Shown piece after piece: positions 55,549 through 64,000 of a DNA stretch of 64,000 nucleotides (position 1 is its first letter; every line of letters begins with the position of its first letter). Below the pieces are notes generated by a model. The model ran no database searches, was not told the DNA's origin, and saw only the letters and a program-made list of their open reading frames with translations. The translations under genes were made by a program, and so were the position numbers. This DNA comes from an uncultured Saprospiraceae bacterium (GTDB taxonomy: Bacteria; Bacteroidota; Bacteroidia; Chitinophagales; Saprospiraceae). The stretch spans positions 1 to 64,000 of the forward strand of contig CALLPN010000035.1 of assembly GCA_938015435.1 (NCBI GenBank), read 5' to 3'.

Positions 55549-56571
55549 ATGAATAAAGTAGTCGTTACTGGAGGTATAGGATACATTGGTTCGCATACCG
55601 TGGTGTCACTCATAGAGAAAGGTATAACTGTAGTGATTGTGGATAACATGATCAATTCCAACATCAATACCCTAGATGGTATAGAATCCATAACTGGCGT
55701 AAGACCCGAGTTTCACGACATAGATATGACCGACGGAACATTGTTACATCGTTTTTTTGATTTACACAAGGATGCAGATGCTGTCATTCACTTCGCCGCT
55801 TTGAAAGCTGTAGGTGACTCCTCACAACAGCCCATCCTATACTATCGAAACAATTTGTTTGCGCTCATCAATCTAATCGAAGGGATGCAGAAGCATGAGA
55901 TATCTAACCTTGTATTTTCATCTTCGGCTACGGTATACGGCACACCAGATTTCCTGCCGATTACAGAAGACCACCCTACTAAGCGAGGTATGTCTCCCTA
56001 TGGTAACAGCAAAAAAATAGGCGAAGAAATAATAGAGGATACTGTTAATTCCGCAGAAAATTTTAAAGCTATTTCGTTAAGATATTTTAATCCTATTGGT
56101 GCCCACCCTTCATATAAAATCGGAGAGTCACCCAACGGAGTCCCTAACAATTTAATGCCATACGTCACTCAAACGGCGGCTGGAGTACGGAAGGAGCTAT
56201 CCATATTTGGAGATGACTACAATACTCCTGATGGAACAGCTATTAGAGACTATATACATATAGTAGACCTCGCGGAAGCTCATGTCAAAACTGTCGAACG
56301 TCTACTAGAGGATCAACAAAAAAGCAATTTTGAAATATTCAACCTAGGAACTGGACAAGGAAAATCAGTCCTTGAAGTAATAGAATCGTTTGAAAGAATG
56401 AGTGGTCAGAAGCTACCTCAAAAGATCACTGATAGAAGAGATGGCGATGTAGAACAAATGTACTCCTCCACCGAGCGTGCTAGCAATGATTTAGGTTGGA
56501 ACTCAAAACTGGGTCTGGACGAAATGACATCTTCGGCTTGGGAATGGGAAAAGAAGAATAGAAAAATATAG
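55549..56571 (+). CDS. galE: UDP-glucose 4-epimerase
   Basis: The 340-residue short-chain dehydrogenase has the NAD-binding motif GGIGYIGSHT (8-17; the usual GGAGYIG has Ile for Ala here), the catalytic Ser126 in SSSATVYG and Tyr151-x3-Lys155 in SPYGNSKK. 'LRYFNPIGAHPS' and the 'TPDGTAIRDYIHIVDLAEAH' block are diagnostic of GalE. It interconverts UDP-glucose and UDP-galactose for surface polysaccharides. It stands alone; no glycosyltransferase is adjacent. Confidence 0.93.
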   Translation: MNKVVVTGGIGYIGSHTVVSLIEKGITVVIVDNMINSNINTLDGIESITGVRPEFHDIDMTDGTLLHRFFDLHKDADAVIHFAALKAVGDSSQQPILYYRNNLFALINLIEGMQKHEISNLVFSSSATVYGTPDFLPITEDHPTKRGMSPYGNSKKIGEEIIEDTVNSAENFKAISLRYFNPIGAHPSYKIGESPNGVPNNLMPYVTQTAAGVRKELSIFGDDYNTPDGTAIRDYIHIVDLAEAHVKTVERLLEDQQKSNFEIFNLGTGQGKSVLEVIESFERMSGQKLPQKITDRRDGDVEQMYSSTERASNDLGWNSKLGLDEMTSSAWEWEKKNRKI

Positions 56572-56708
56572 AAAAATACTGCAGATTAGATGATTGGATA
56601 ATTGCAATTTCTAATCTATAAATATGAAAAAAACATTTATTTCTGTGAGCTGTATCATTAGAAGAGATGCCACTTTAATATTTAGCACTTAAACAAAGAA
56701 CGCACACT

Positions 56709-57836
56709 ATGCAAGTATACCAAAAGAGCATATTAAGCTTAGCAGAAATTCAACAAATCAACTTGGACTTTACTCCAGATTTGTTTTTACTTTTTATATC
56801 TCCCACTTATAAAGAGAAAGATAAAGCGGTAGAAAATCTATCTACTACATATCCTAATGCACTCATAATTGGATGTTCTACATCTGGAGAAATCCTAGGT
56901 AATGAAGTGATGGATAGCAGTATCGCATTGTCTGCGCTAAAATTTGAATCTACAAAACTTAAGCTAGCAGTACTCGACTTGGAAAAGGTAAAAGGGAATA
57001 GTAATGAAGCGGGTAAAGTAATAAGCGCAGAACTGCAAGACCCTGAATTGAGACATATCTTAGTCTTGAGCGATGGACTCAATGTAAACGGTGCAGAATT
57101 GGTCAAAGGATTAAATACAGATCTACCCGACAGTGTAAGCATCACCGGAGGACTAGCGGGTGACGGACCAGACTTTGGTGAGACCTTTATTGTAGCCAAT
57201 AGCACGATAGCTTCTAATCAGATTGTAGCTCTTGGATTTTATGGAGCGGCGCTTAAAATTGGATTTGGATCCCATGGAGGATGGGATAGTTTTGGTGTAG
57301 AGCGCTTGGTTACTAGGTCTGAAGAAAACGTACTGTACGAATTAGATGGTCAACCTGCATTACAATTATATAAATCATTCTTAGGCGATAAAGCTGCAGA
57401 ACTTCCTGGATCTGGACTTCTATTTCCATTGAGTATGAGAGATGAGGATAATATCACACCTGTAGTCCGTACGATACTCGGTATTAATGAAGAAGATCAA
57501 AGCTTAACCTTCGCAGGAAACATACATCAGGGAGCCTATGTGAGGCTGATGAAAGCTAATGTAGACAGATTGATTGGTGGCGCGGAGAAATCCGCTGAGA
57601 TCGCACAAGATCACATCGGAACGAAGTCTCAATTGGCAATACTAGTAAGCTGCGTGGGTAGAAGATTGGTACTTAAGCAACTTGTAGAGGAAGAGCTCGA
57701 GGTAGTTAGTGATGTATTGGGTGATAAGGTAGCGATGACTGGCTTCTACTCATATGGTGAAATAGCGCCTTTTGACGAATTTACGGCTTGTACCCTACAC
57801 AATCAGACCATGACAATTACTACATTTACTGAATGA
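56709..57836 (+). CDS. FIST domain sensor protein
   Basis: The 375-residue protein is a FIST_N/FIST_C pair with no signal or membrane segment: 'NALIIGCSTSGEILG' and 'SITGGLAGDGPDFGETFIV' in FIST_N, and 'GFYSYGEIAPFDEFTACTLH' at the C-terminus, which is the family hallmark. FIST domains are thought to bind small ligands, possibly amino acids, and to act in signalling. Its stop overlaps the start of the hybrid histidine kinase gene by 4 bases (ATGA), so the two proteins are made together, and FIST is the likely input module. Confidence 0.92.
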   Translation: MQVYQKSILSLAEIQQINLDFTPDLFLLFISPTYKEKDKAVENLSTTYPNALIIGCSTSGEILGNEVMDSSIALSALKFESTKLKLAVLDLEKVKGNSNEAGKVISAELQDPELRHILVLSDGLNVNGAELVKGLNTDLPDSVSITGGLAGDGPDFGETFIVANSTIASNQIVALGFYGAALKIGFGSHGGWDSFGVERLVTRSEENVLYELDGQPALQLYKSFLGDKAAELPGSGLLFPLSMRDEDNITPVVRTILGINEEDQSLTFAGNIHQGAYVRLMKANVDRLIGGAEKSAEIAQDHIGTKSQLAILVSCVGRRLVLKQLVEEELEVVSDVLGDKVAMTGFYSYGEIAPFDEFTACTLHNQTMTITTFTE

Positions 57837-59572
57837 AGAAGAGGCATAGATTATTAAGGCGGCAACTTAAGAAACTCGACTTATCTCCGGATCAAGTCCA
57901 AGATATAGAACCTTTACTTCAACAAATCGAAGCGGCTTACATCGATTTTGATAATGATATATCGCACCTCGAAACGATCATCGAAAAAAGTTCTCAAGAG
58001 CTATTTGATACTAATAAGAAATTACAGAATAATGTCATCTCTATCAGAGACCAGTTGAACAGAGTTGTGAGTAATATTCATGAAGTAATATTCGAAACTG
58101 ATATCAATGGAAATTGGACCTACCTCAATCCCGCTTGGAAAACTTTTACAGGACTCTCAGTAGAAGATAGTTTAGGGAAACACTTTTCTGAATTCTTTTT
58201 AGGAGAATCTAACTTATCTATCTTAGGGGAAATCAGCATCAAAAATATAGGTGATAAAACATTCACTAGAGTCATAGAATACACCAACCACAATGGTGAA
58301 AAGAAATGGGCGGAAGTTTCACTAGGCGTAGTGAGTGATAGCAATGGATGGCACGAAGGAACCATAGGAAGTATCGTTGACATTACTAGGCTCAAGCAAA
58401 TCGAGAGTGACTTGATATCGGCTCGAGATAAAGAATCAAAAGCTAATAAAGCTAAGGTAGAATTCTTATCGACGATGTCACACGAGATCAGAACACCGCT
58501 CAATGCGGTCATAGGCATTAGCCATCTCTTACTTTTAGAAAACCCAAAAGCCGAGCAGCTTAAAAGTCTTAATGCTTTAAAATTTTCATCTGAGCACCTA
58601 CTTGGATTGATCAACGATATACTAGATTTTAACAAGATAGAATCGGGTGCTTTAGAATTAGAGTTTAATGACTTTAGCCTCAGCCAAATACTAGAAGGGC
58701 TTAAAAGTATATTTCACCCTAAATCTATAGATAAGGGAATCACCTTCTCTCTTACGAAGGGAGATACGGTTCCTAATGTAATTGTGGGTGATAGCATCAG
58801 GCTCTCTCAAGTCCTTACTAACTTAGTAAGCAATGCCGTAAAATTTACTGAAGAAGGAGAGGTTAAACTCAATATTAAAACTACTGCACAGGACGAAAAG
58901 TCTATTACTATATTTTTTGAAATCATAGATACTGGAATAGGCATCCCAGAAAATAAGCAAGGGAAAATATTTGAATCTTTTACCCAAGCCAATTCGGATA
59001 CTACTCGTAAGTATGGCGGTACTGGATTAGGATTGGCGATCTGTCAAAAACTATTAAGTCTGATGGATTCGAAATTGGATCTAAAAAGTATCGAAGGCCA
59101 AGGATCTACTTTTTCATTTGAATTGAAATTTAGCAAAAGTAAAAATCCATCGAATGCAAAAACCAATTACATCAACCCTTCTCCTACTTTCTCAAGCCTT
59201 AGTGGCTTAACCATCCTTGTTGTAGAAGACTTCAAGATGAACATCATGGTTATCGAGAGATTTTTACAAAGATGGGAAGTGGATTATAAGATTGCTACCA
59301 ATGGAGCGATAGCAGTCGATATGGCTAAAGAAGGTGATTATGATTTGATCCTTATGGATCTGCAAATGCCAGTCATGAACGGCTATGATTCTTCCAAAGA
59401 GATCAGACAAGGCACTACTGATCACAATAAGACTATTCCGATCTTTGTGTTATCTGCCTCAGCATCTGTAGATGTAAAAACAAAGATCACCGAATTTGGA
59501 ATGAATGGACATATTAGCAAACCATTTAACCCTACTGATCTTTATAATTTATTGAAGAGTTATCATAGGTAG
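57833..59572 (+). CDS. PAS-containing hybrid histidine kinase with C-terminal receiver
   Basis: The 579-residue soluble protein starts with a coiled coil (about 25-75), then a PAS domain (about 76-192), a HisKA dimerisation domain with phospho-acceptor His217 in STMSHEIRTP, an ATPase domain (N-box Asn334 in LVSNAVKFT; DTGIGIP; GGTGLGLAI), and a receiver with Asp466 and phospho-acceptor Asp509 in LILMDLQMP. No membrane segment is present. Translation is coupled to the FIST gene upstream. No DNA-binding output is adjacent, so phosphotransfer goes elsewhere. Confidence 0.94.
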   Translation: MKKRHRLLRRQLKKLDLSPDQVQDIEPLLQQIEAAYIDFDNDISHLETIIEKSSQELFDTNKKLQNNVISIRDQLNRVVSNIHEVIFETDINGNWTYLNPAWKTFTGLSVEDSLGKHFSEFFLGESNLSILGEISIKNIGDKTFTRVIEYTNHNGEKKWAEVSLGVVSDSNGWHEGTIGSIVDITRLKQIESDLISARDKESKANKAKVEFLSTMSHEIRTPLNAVIGISHLLLLENPKAEQLKSLNALKFSSEHLLGLINDILDFNKIESGALELEFNDFSLSQILEGLKSIFHPKSIDKGITFSLTKGDTVPNVIVGDSIRLSQVLTNLVSNAVKFTEEGEVKLNIKTTAQDEKSITIFFEIIDTGIGIPENKQGKIFESFTQANSDTTRKYGGTGLGLAICQKLLSLMDSKLDLKSIEGQGSTFSFELKFSKSKNPSNAKTNYINPSPTFSSLSGLTILVVEDFKMNIMVIERFLQRWEVDYKIATNGAIAVDMAKEGDYDLILMDLQMPVMNGYDSSKEIRQGTTDHNKTIPIFVLSASASVDVKTKITEFGMNGHISKPFNPTDLYNLLKSYHR

Positions 59573-59943
59573 AAATGTGTGTCAGTGAGCTATGAACTTC
59601 AAGAGTGTAATTATCGAAAAAACATTCGGCGAAGTAAAGACCTGGATTTCACTGCAATAAAATTCGATTCCTATTTAAAAAGTTTCTCTAAAAATTTCAA
59701 TCCCAACTCTCAACTGTAATATGAAAAGGTAAAATGTCACAAAGTGAGGAAATTATAAATAAAATTCATAAAAAAAACATGTGCTACATCAGGTTAGATT
59801 GACTTAGATTATTAATATTTATTGGAAGTCAGAGACATTCCAATCGCGCTTCGAAAAAAGTTATACTTACGATAGCGGGCGACTCTACCAAAATTGCTGG
59901 AATATTTTCAATATGGGTAGCACCTAGGAATATTTCAATTTTT

Positions 59944-59987
59944 AAAAAAAGCATGTGCCCCATCGAAGAAGATGAAGTACATGCTTT
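59944..59987 (-). terminator. probable terminator of the T9SS-sorted protein gene
   Basis: On the minus strand AAAGCATGTACTTCATC pairs imperfectly with GATGGGGCACATGCTTT across a short loop and runs into seven T residues (complement of 59944-59950). It lies about 150 bases past the stop codon of the large gene. Confidence 0.6.
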
Positions 59988-60028
59988 AAGTTTATCATTT
60001 TGCAATAATGTAATTAGTTGTTGCTTAG

Positions 60029-60070
60029 CAACTATTATTTCGCCTGCTACTAAAGTAGCAAGTGACATTA
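60029..60070. repeat. second copy of the 42-base dispersed repeat, hairpin TGCTACT-AA-AGTAGCA
   Basis: The copy matches 55224-55265 at 36 of 42 positions. Its hairpin (60045-60060) has a 7-bp perfect stem and keeps the CTRAAG centre. Confidence 0.75.
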
Positions 60071-60134
60071 GGTTTTATAACTTTTAAATGATATATACAA
60101 TAATCTCCAACATAACTTCCAAAACTCCTACTCA

Positions 60135-63100
60135 CTACATTTTCACGAAAGGCACAAATTCTTTTTGCCCATTTTCTAGCGTAATCCCTAAGAAGTATTT
60201 TCCGGTAATCAGATCCGAAACATCCAAAGTATAGGAAGGATTTTCGATGCGACGAATAAGCGCACCACGAGTAGAAATGATGATATATTCTTTGACCTCA
60301 CCTTCCATATTTATCTGTAGTTGGTTACTAGTAGGATTGGGAGACACGGTAATTTCATTAGTACTTTTAAGATTGTCATCAGTAGATAAAGGATCCCAAT
60401 TTCGGTATATATACCCACCTTGCAAGTTTTCCATTGCGTCTATAGATTGAGTCTGAAAAGAACAGTAGTCTCTTCCTTCAGCTGAGATTAAATTTCCTCT
60501 GACAGATTCCCTAGATCCCATTTTTCTACCATCCATCCATAATACTTCACCGGACGGATCTACTTCCATAAATAATATATGCGAATTGGAAAGAGAATCA
60601 GAACGCCAACTCCCTGCGACCAAGTAATTTTCTCCCTTAGGTGCTAATTTCTCCAGTCTAAAAGAATAAGCATCAGGCATTATCTCAATAGTATTTAATG
60701 GATTACCAAATATATTGCATTCCATAATAACGTGATGTTCCTCAGTCTCTGTAGCAGATATATCTTCCGTATAAGACCCTCCTCTAATCATATTTCCATT
60801 TTGCAATACATGAAAGTCACCCATAAATCGATCACCATTAGGAAACTCAAAATCCAACTGTGGAGAGGTATAGGTAGTTCCATCATTGCCATAGACTTTA
60901 AATGAACTAGGAATATTATATGCATGAGCAAAATATGAATGAACCACATAATCCTCGTACTTTCTAGTTCTAGGTAATGGATATAGCGCACTAGGCAAAT
61001 AAATATTCTGGCTACTTAATTCATTATAGTTTTGATCTACCACCATCCTAAAATAAGAACGACTAGTATCAGTAGATTTGTAACCATAAAACGCAAAATT
61101 CCCATCATCTAACTTTTGCACTGATGTTAACTTACTCTCTTCATTTACTCCGATTCCTTCTGTCCAAATTCTCTCGTCAATATCATCGCCATCTTGGTTG
61201 ATCACTTTGTAAAAGTTATTGTGTATATAATTATCTGTCCTAGATTGCTCATACATACTTCCAATCAATAAAATATTACCATCCTCCAAAATTTCGTAAT
61301 CATTAATAGTCGCTCCTCCTTCATCAAATGCTATGATTTTTTGCCACAGCACCTTGTCCGCTTGAACCTTATATAAAGACAATCGCTTACCTCGAGTATT
61401 TTCATTCGAACCCATGATGACTAATTCAGAACCATCAGGAAGTATAATTAACTCCCCTACAAAGTCGGTAACTGCAGATGTTCCAAAAATTTGACCTTCT
61501 GCAATCTGAGTAAATGGTGATATATTTTCTGACTCCAATTCCAAATAATCGGTTTGATTATTAAATGCGATGGCCTCAAGGCCTAATGCTGTATTTCCAT
61601 CTGACCAATTTGCTCTTGAGTATAATAAATCATCCTCACCATTATAATTTCGTATCGGTATATTAACTCGTAAATGAAATTCTTGATGAGCTAAAATGGG
61701 TTCTGTTACCACAATTTGAAGTTGATTACCTACTAAGAAAGGTTCATATTGATGAGATGAAGCTTTGTAGCTAACAGGATCATTGTTTTTTTGGGGAAAT
61801 AGATCGATAGTTGCCCTAAGATTATTAATAATAGTATCACTTTTATTAATGAACCGTAGATTATATCTTACATCTTCAGCATCTGGCTGCAGTATCTGAT
61901 CATCACCGATCCCTAAGTTATCTTGTAGTATTCTATTACCACTTTTCTGATGTACAACTTCGTATGTTACTTTATCTCTACTTTTAGATGTTTCGACATG
62001 ATACATCTGCGGAGATACGTTTACAGAATACAGATTATTATCGAAATGATCACAACCTGCATAACTGACCGATTTAATTATTTTTTCATTATGCAATACT
62101 TGAAGTGTAGCGGCGTGTCCCTCCGATAAATAATCTAGATCAAACTTAGTACCCGGCAATAAATCTATACTATCTTTTTCGTCGGTATAACCATCTATGA
62201 AGTACACCAAATCCAAGTCAAACGTTTCGGAAGTATTCATATTATTTATCTCGAATCTAACTTTGTCATCTACACACTTAGCATTCACCTCTATATAATC
62301 TTCTAGTGTCAGTGATTGCATATTAGCCGAACTAATAGACACTTCCATATCGAGATGAGTCGACTCCAAGAGATCCTCCACCGCTTGCGCCACGATAATG
62401 ATTTTTCCTGATTCAAAGCTTTCTAAGCTAGTGAGATCAAATACATATTGCCCATCAAGATTCATCTCAAATGGTAGACTAGTGCTAAGAATTTCGATTC
62501 GATCATCCTTTGATAATGTAATCATTGTGTTTTCTGAATCTACATTTCCAGTATTAGCATAGTCAATGAATATAGATTGTCCTTCGCTTTCTAACAATTC
62601 CGTTTTTGTCATTCCTACTTCTAAAAAAACAGTATTTACTTTATTTAAGGTCAATGATATTTCTGTCATTTCGTTTTCTACTATGCTAACTTGATAGTCC
62701 GCTTGACATAAGTCATAGATTGGAGCTAATTCAAATTCTACATCATAGACACCTGGCGGTTTATTGATAGTATATTTCCCATCAGCATTAGCAAGGTACC
62801 GTTCACCTTCAATACGAATGACTATATCAGAATCCAGTAAGCTAACGGCTGCGGTTTCATCACAGTTACCTAAGTCATCTATTTTCAATACTATCTCCGC
62901 ACCCGAATTATATACATTACCGTCCAATGACATTTTTACTATATAGGGAAAATTTTCAGCATTCTCAACAAAATTAGGTGTACACCCGCTAGCTACTATA
63001 TACCCATCGATCAGACGTATTCGAAAAAAATTGCCATCCTCAAAATATTGTCGCCAGAGTAAATTACCTTCTCTATCACGTTTCTCGACAGCCGCAGAAT

Positions 63101-64000
63101 AAGTATCATCCTTATAGATTCCAGCTATGAAAATTTCATCATTTTCCCCTACTGCCACATCAAATGGAATCATCCCATAATCGTAATATAGCTTTGTAGT
63201 TCTAACATTTTGTCCATCTTTAGAAACTTTGAAAAGTGTACTCGAATTTCCATAACTAGATCCAGCAGTTACGACGATGATATCATCACCAGAAAGCACT
63301 GCACCCAGAGGACCATCAAATCCATAATCAAACAATTGCGAAAAAGAACCGACATCGTAATCCTCTCTCCAAATAAAATTTCCATTGTTCGGATCGATCT
63401 CAGTTACAACAATACCATGAAAACCAACACCGGTGGCGACCGCTTTAAAAATCGCAAAGCATCTATTCCCGTCCACGACAAATCTACCTACTTGACTAGT
63501 CGAGTGCAATTCATAGGTATTTGTCCAATATGGTTCTCCATCAATATTTGTATGAATAATAAAACCCTCTTCAGAAGCTCCAGGACCGTCGGTTTTCCCA
63601 CCAAGCAACAATCCTCCGTTGTAACTCAATATTGAACTTATAAAACCATCCGAATAGCTACGTTCCCATAGCTTATTTCCCTCCAAGTCATACTTTAATA
63701 ATTTAGCATCGGATTGAAAAGTGACTTCTGTATGCCCTCCTATATAGATTGAGCTATCTTCATAAAATAGACTATAGGCATTTTCTAATTCTTGATCTAA
63801 ATAGATATTCCTAATCGTAGATCCATCTTCTGCCAATATATTTAATATTTTTCTTGATCCATTGATCAGTCCTGCGATATTTCCATTTTCAAGTTCGCAC
63901 ATATCGATAAATACACTTTCGGTTATATTATTGGGAGACGCATTATATTCTTTACTCCAATGCTGTGAAAACATCGATGAAGTGACTACTAATAATAATG
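60135..64000 (-). CDS. large exported protein with T9SS type A sorting domain (5' end beyond the window)
   Basis: The frame is open past the right edge. Upstream of the first internal Met it reads LLLVVTSSMFSQ, the end of a signal peptide, so the true start lies a few codons beyond 64000. At least 1287 residues are visible. The N-terminal third is propeller-like, built of 'GNLLWRQYF'-type units. A Cna-B/SdrD-like segment follows ('ADGKYTINKPPGVYDVEFEL'), then a beta-sandwich region resembling the conserved DUF11-like repeat, then a second propeller-like region. It ends in a typical T9SS type A sorting domain ('ITVSPNPTSNQLQINMEG', 'SDLITGKYFLGITLENGQKE'). It should be secreted and attached to the cell surface. 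Confidence 0.88.
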   Translation of the reverse strand, partial: LLLVVTSSMFSQHWSKEYNASPNNITESVFIDMCELENGNIAGLINGSRKILNILAEDGSTIRNIYLDQELENAYSLFYEDSSIYIGGHTEVTFQSDAKLLKYDLEGNKLWERSYSDGFISSILSYNGGLLLGGKTDGPGASEEGFIIHTNIDGEPYWTNTYELHSTSQVGRFVVDGNRCFAIFKAVATGVGFHGIVVTEIDPNNGNFIWREDYDVGSFSQLFDYGFDGPLGAVLSGDDIIVVTAGSSYGNSSTLFKVSKDGQNVRTTKLYYDYGMIPFDVAVGENDEIFIAGIYKDDTYSAAVEKRDREGNLLWRQYFEDGNFFRIRLIDGYIVASGCTPNFVENAENFPYIVKMSLDGNVYNSGAEIVLKIDDLGNCDETAAVSLLDSDIVIRIEGERYLANADGKYTINKPPGVYDVEFELAPIYDLCQADYQVSIVENEMTEISLTLNKVNTVFLEVGMTKTELLESEGQSIFIDYANTGNVDSENTMITLSKDDRIEILSTSLPFEMNLDGQYVFDLTSLESFESGKIIIVAQAVEDLLESTHLDMEVSISSANMQSLTLEDYIEVNAKCVDDKVRFEINNMNTSETFDLDLVYFIDGYTDEKDSIDLLPGTKFDLDYLSEGHAATLQVLHNEKIIKSVSYAGCDHFDNNLYSVNVSPQMYHVETSKSRDKVTYEVVHQKSGNRILQDNLGIGDDQILQPDAEDVRYNLRFINKSDTIINNLRATIDLFPQKNNDPVSYKASSHQYEPFLVGNQLQIVVTEPILAHQEFHLRVNIPIRNYNGEDDLLYSRANWSDGNTALGLEAIAFNNQTDYLELESENISPFTQIAEGQIFGTSAVTDFVGELIILPDGSELVIMGSNENTRGKRLSLYKVQADKVLWQKIIAFDEGGATINDYEILEDGNILLIGSMYEQSRTDNYIHNNFYKVINQDGDDIDERIWTEGIGVNEESKLTSVQKLDDGNFAFYGYKSTDTSRSYFRMVVDQNYNELSSQNIYLPSALYPLPRTRKYEDYVVHSYFAHAYNIPSSFKVYGNDGTTYTSPQLDFEFPNGDRFMGDFHVLQNGNMIRGGSYTEDISATETEEHHVIMECNIFGNPLNTIEIMPDAYSFRLEKLAPKGENYLVAGSWRSDSLSNSHILFMEVDPSGEVLWMDGRKMGSRESVRGNLISAEGRDYCSFQTQSIDAMENLQGGYIYRNWDPLSTDDNLKSTNEITVSPNPTSNQLQINMEGEVKEYIIISTRGALIRRIENPSYTLDVSDLITGKYFLGITLENGQKEFVPFVKM

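Larger units (their letters stand above)
59573..60134. other. 562-base gap with repeats and a terminator
   Basis: No gene is supported. It contains two related words, 'AAAAAACATGTGCTACATC' and 'AAAAAAGCATGTGCCCCATC' (about 59770 and 59945), a minus-strand terminator (59944-59987) and the second copy of the 42-base repeat (60029-60070). A 79-codon minus-strand frame across this region translates the repeat and is not convincing. Confidence 0.55.

Noticed and set aside
58120-58635. 171-codon frame antisense to the hybrid kinase
   Set aside because: It lies wholly within a well-supported gene on the other strand and has no family features.
59829-60068. 79-codon minus-strand frame
   Set aside because: It translates the 42-base dispersed repeat and the terminator hairpin; the coding potential is better explained by the repeat.
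63210-63635. 141-codon plus-strand frame inside the T9SS-sorted protein gene
   Set aside because: It is a shadow of the large minus-strand gene, with a composition unlike a real protein.

Overview
The window is a gene-dense, AT-rich stretch of chromosome from a member of the Bacteroidota. The evidence is a type IX secretion C-terminal domain on the last gene, exported LamG/PKD/BNR-type proteins, LytS/LytTR and AraC signalling, gene starts without strong Shine-Dalgarno sequences, and many lipoproteins. A placement near the Saprospiria or marine Flavobacteriia is only a guess. I see no rRNA, tRNA, CRISPR array, phage or complete insertion sequence. Intergenic DNA carries several families of short dispersed repeats and hairpins.

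Layout. 1-3.5 kb: minus-strand operon for a membrane-attached GMC dehydrogenase with its small subunit, a lipoprotein and a GNAT acetyltransferase. 3.6-5.0 kb: DgkA, a 44-residue membrane protein and a rhomboid protease. 5.2-9.1 kb: plus-strand singletons (membrane AraC regulator, exported NTF2-DJ-1 protein, Tat-type DinB protein, YiiX-like cysteine hydrolase). 9.3-11.7 kb: stress cluster with Hsp20, small proteins and YfdX, preceded by an inverted repeat and a sigma-54-like promoter and closed by a strong terminator. 11.7-19.1 kb: YchJ, a LytTR/LytS two-component pair and a divergent ABC transporter whose permease is fused to an M1 aminopeptidase-like domain. The divergent region holds two oppositely oriented pairs of 21-bp-spaced direct repeats. 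19.4-24.4 kb: VOC protein, DtxR/MntR-type regulator with a palindrome, nitroreductase, Na+/H+ antiporter, Rieske-glutamate synthase fusion. 24.7-31.9 kb: a very large exported protein and an S41 peptidase.

32.5-38.9 kb is a minus-strand block of thioredoxin, a ynbAB-like phospholipid set (PlsC, CdsA-like, CDP-alcohol phosphotransferase) and a light-repair operon (photolyase, Fe-S cryptochrome/photolyase, and a 49-residue DUF2256 protein). 39.0-44.6 kb: a c-type heme lipoprotein and a type I-like export operon (ABC, HlyD, hotdog thioesterase, TolC) whose ABC protein has degenerate ATPase motifs. 45.0-51.2 kb: a candidate inorganic-carbon module with periplasmic beta-carbonic anhydrase, SPFH lipoprotein, SulP transporter, two small proteins and a divergent LysR regulator. 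51.3-55.0 kb: HMA protein, an outer-membrane-like protein/lipoprotein pair and a persulfide dioxygenase-type MBL-rhodanese protein. 55-64 kb: a (GT)18 tract, GalE, a coupled FIST/hybrid histidine kinase pair, and a large T9SS-sorted protein running off the right edge.

No single locus is clearly a new system. The most distinctive points are the LytTR-type operator architecture, the SulP/carbonic anhydrase module with its small conserved-looking proteins, the export operon with a degenerate ATPase and an embedded thioesterase, the sigma-54-like stress promoter, and a family of small hairpins whose arms vary in compensation around a common CTRAAG centre.
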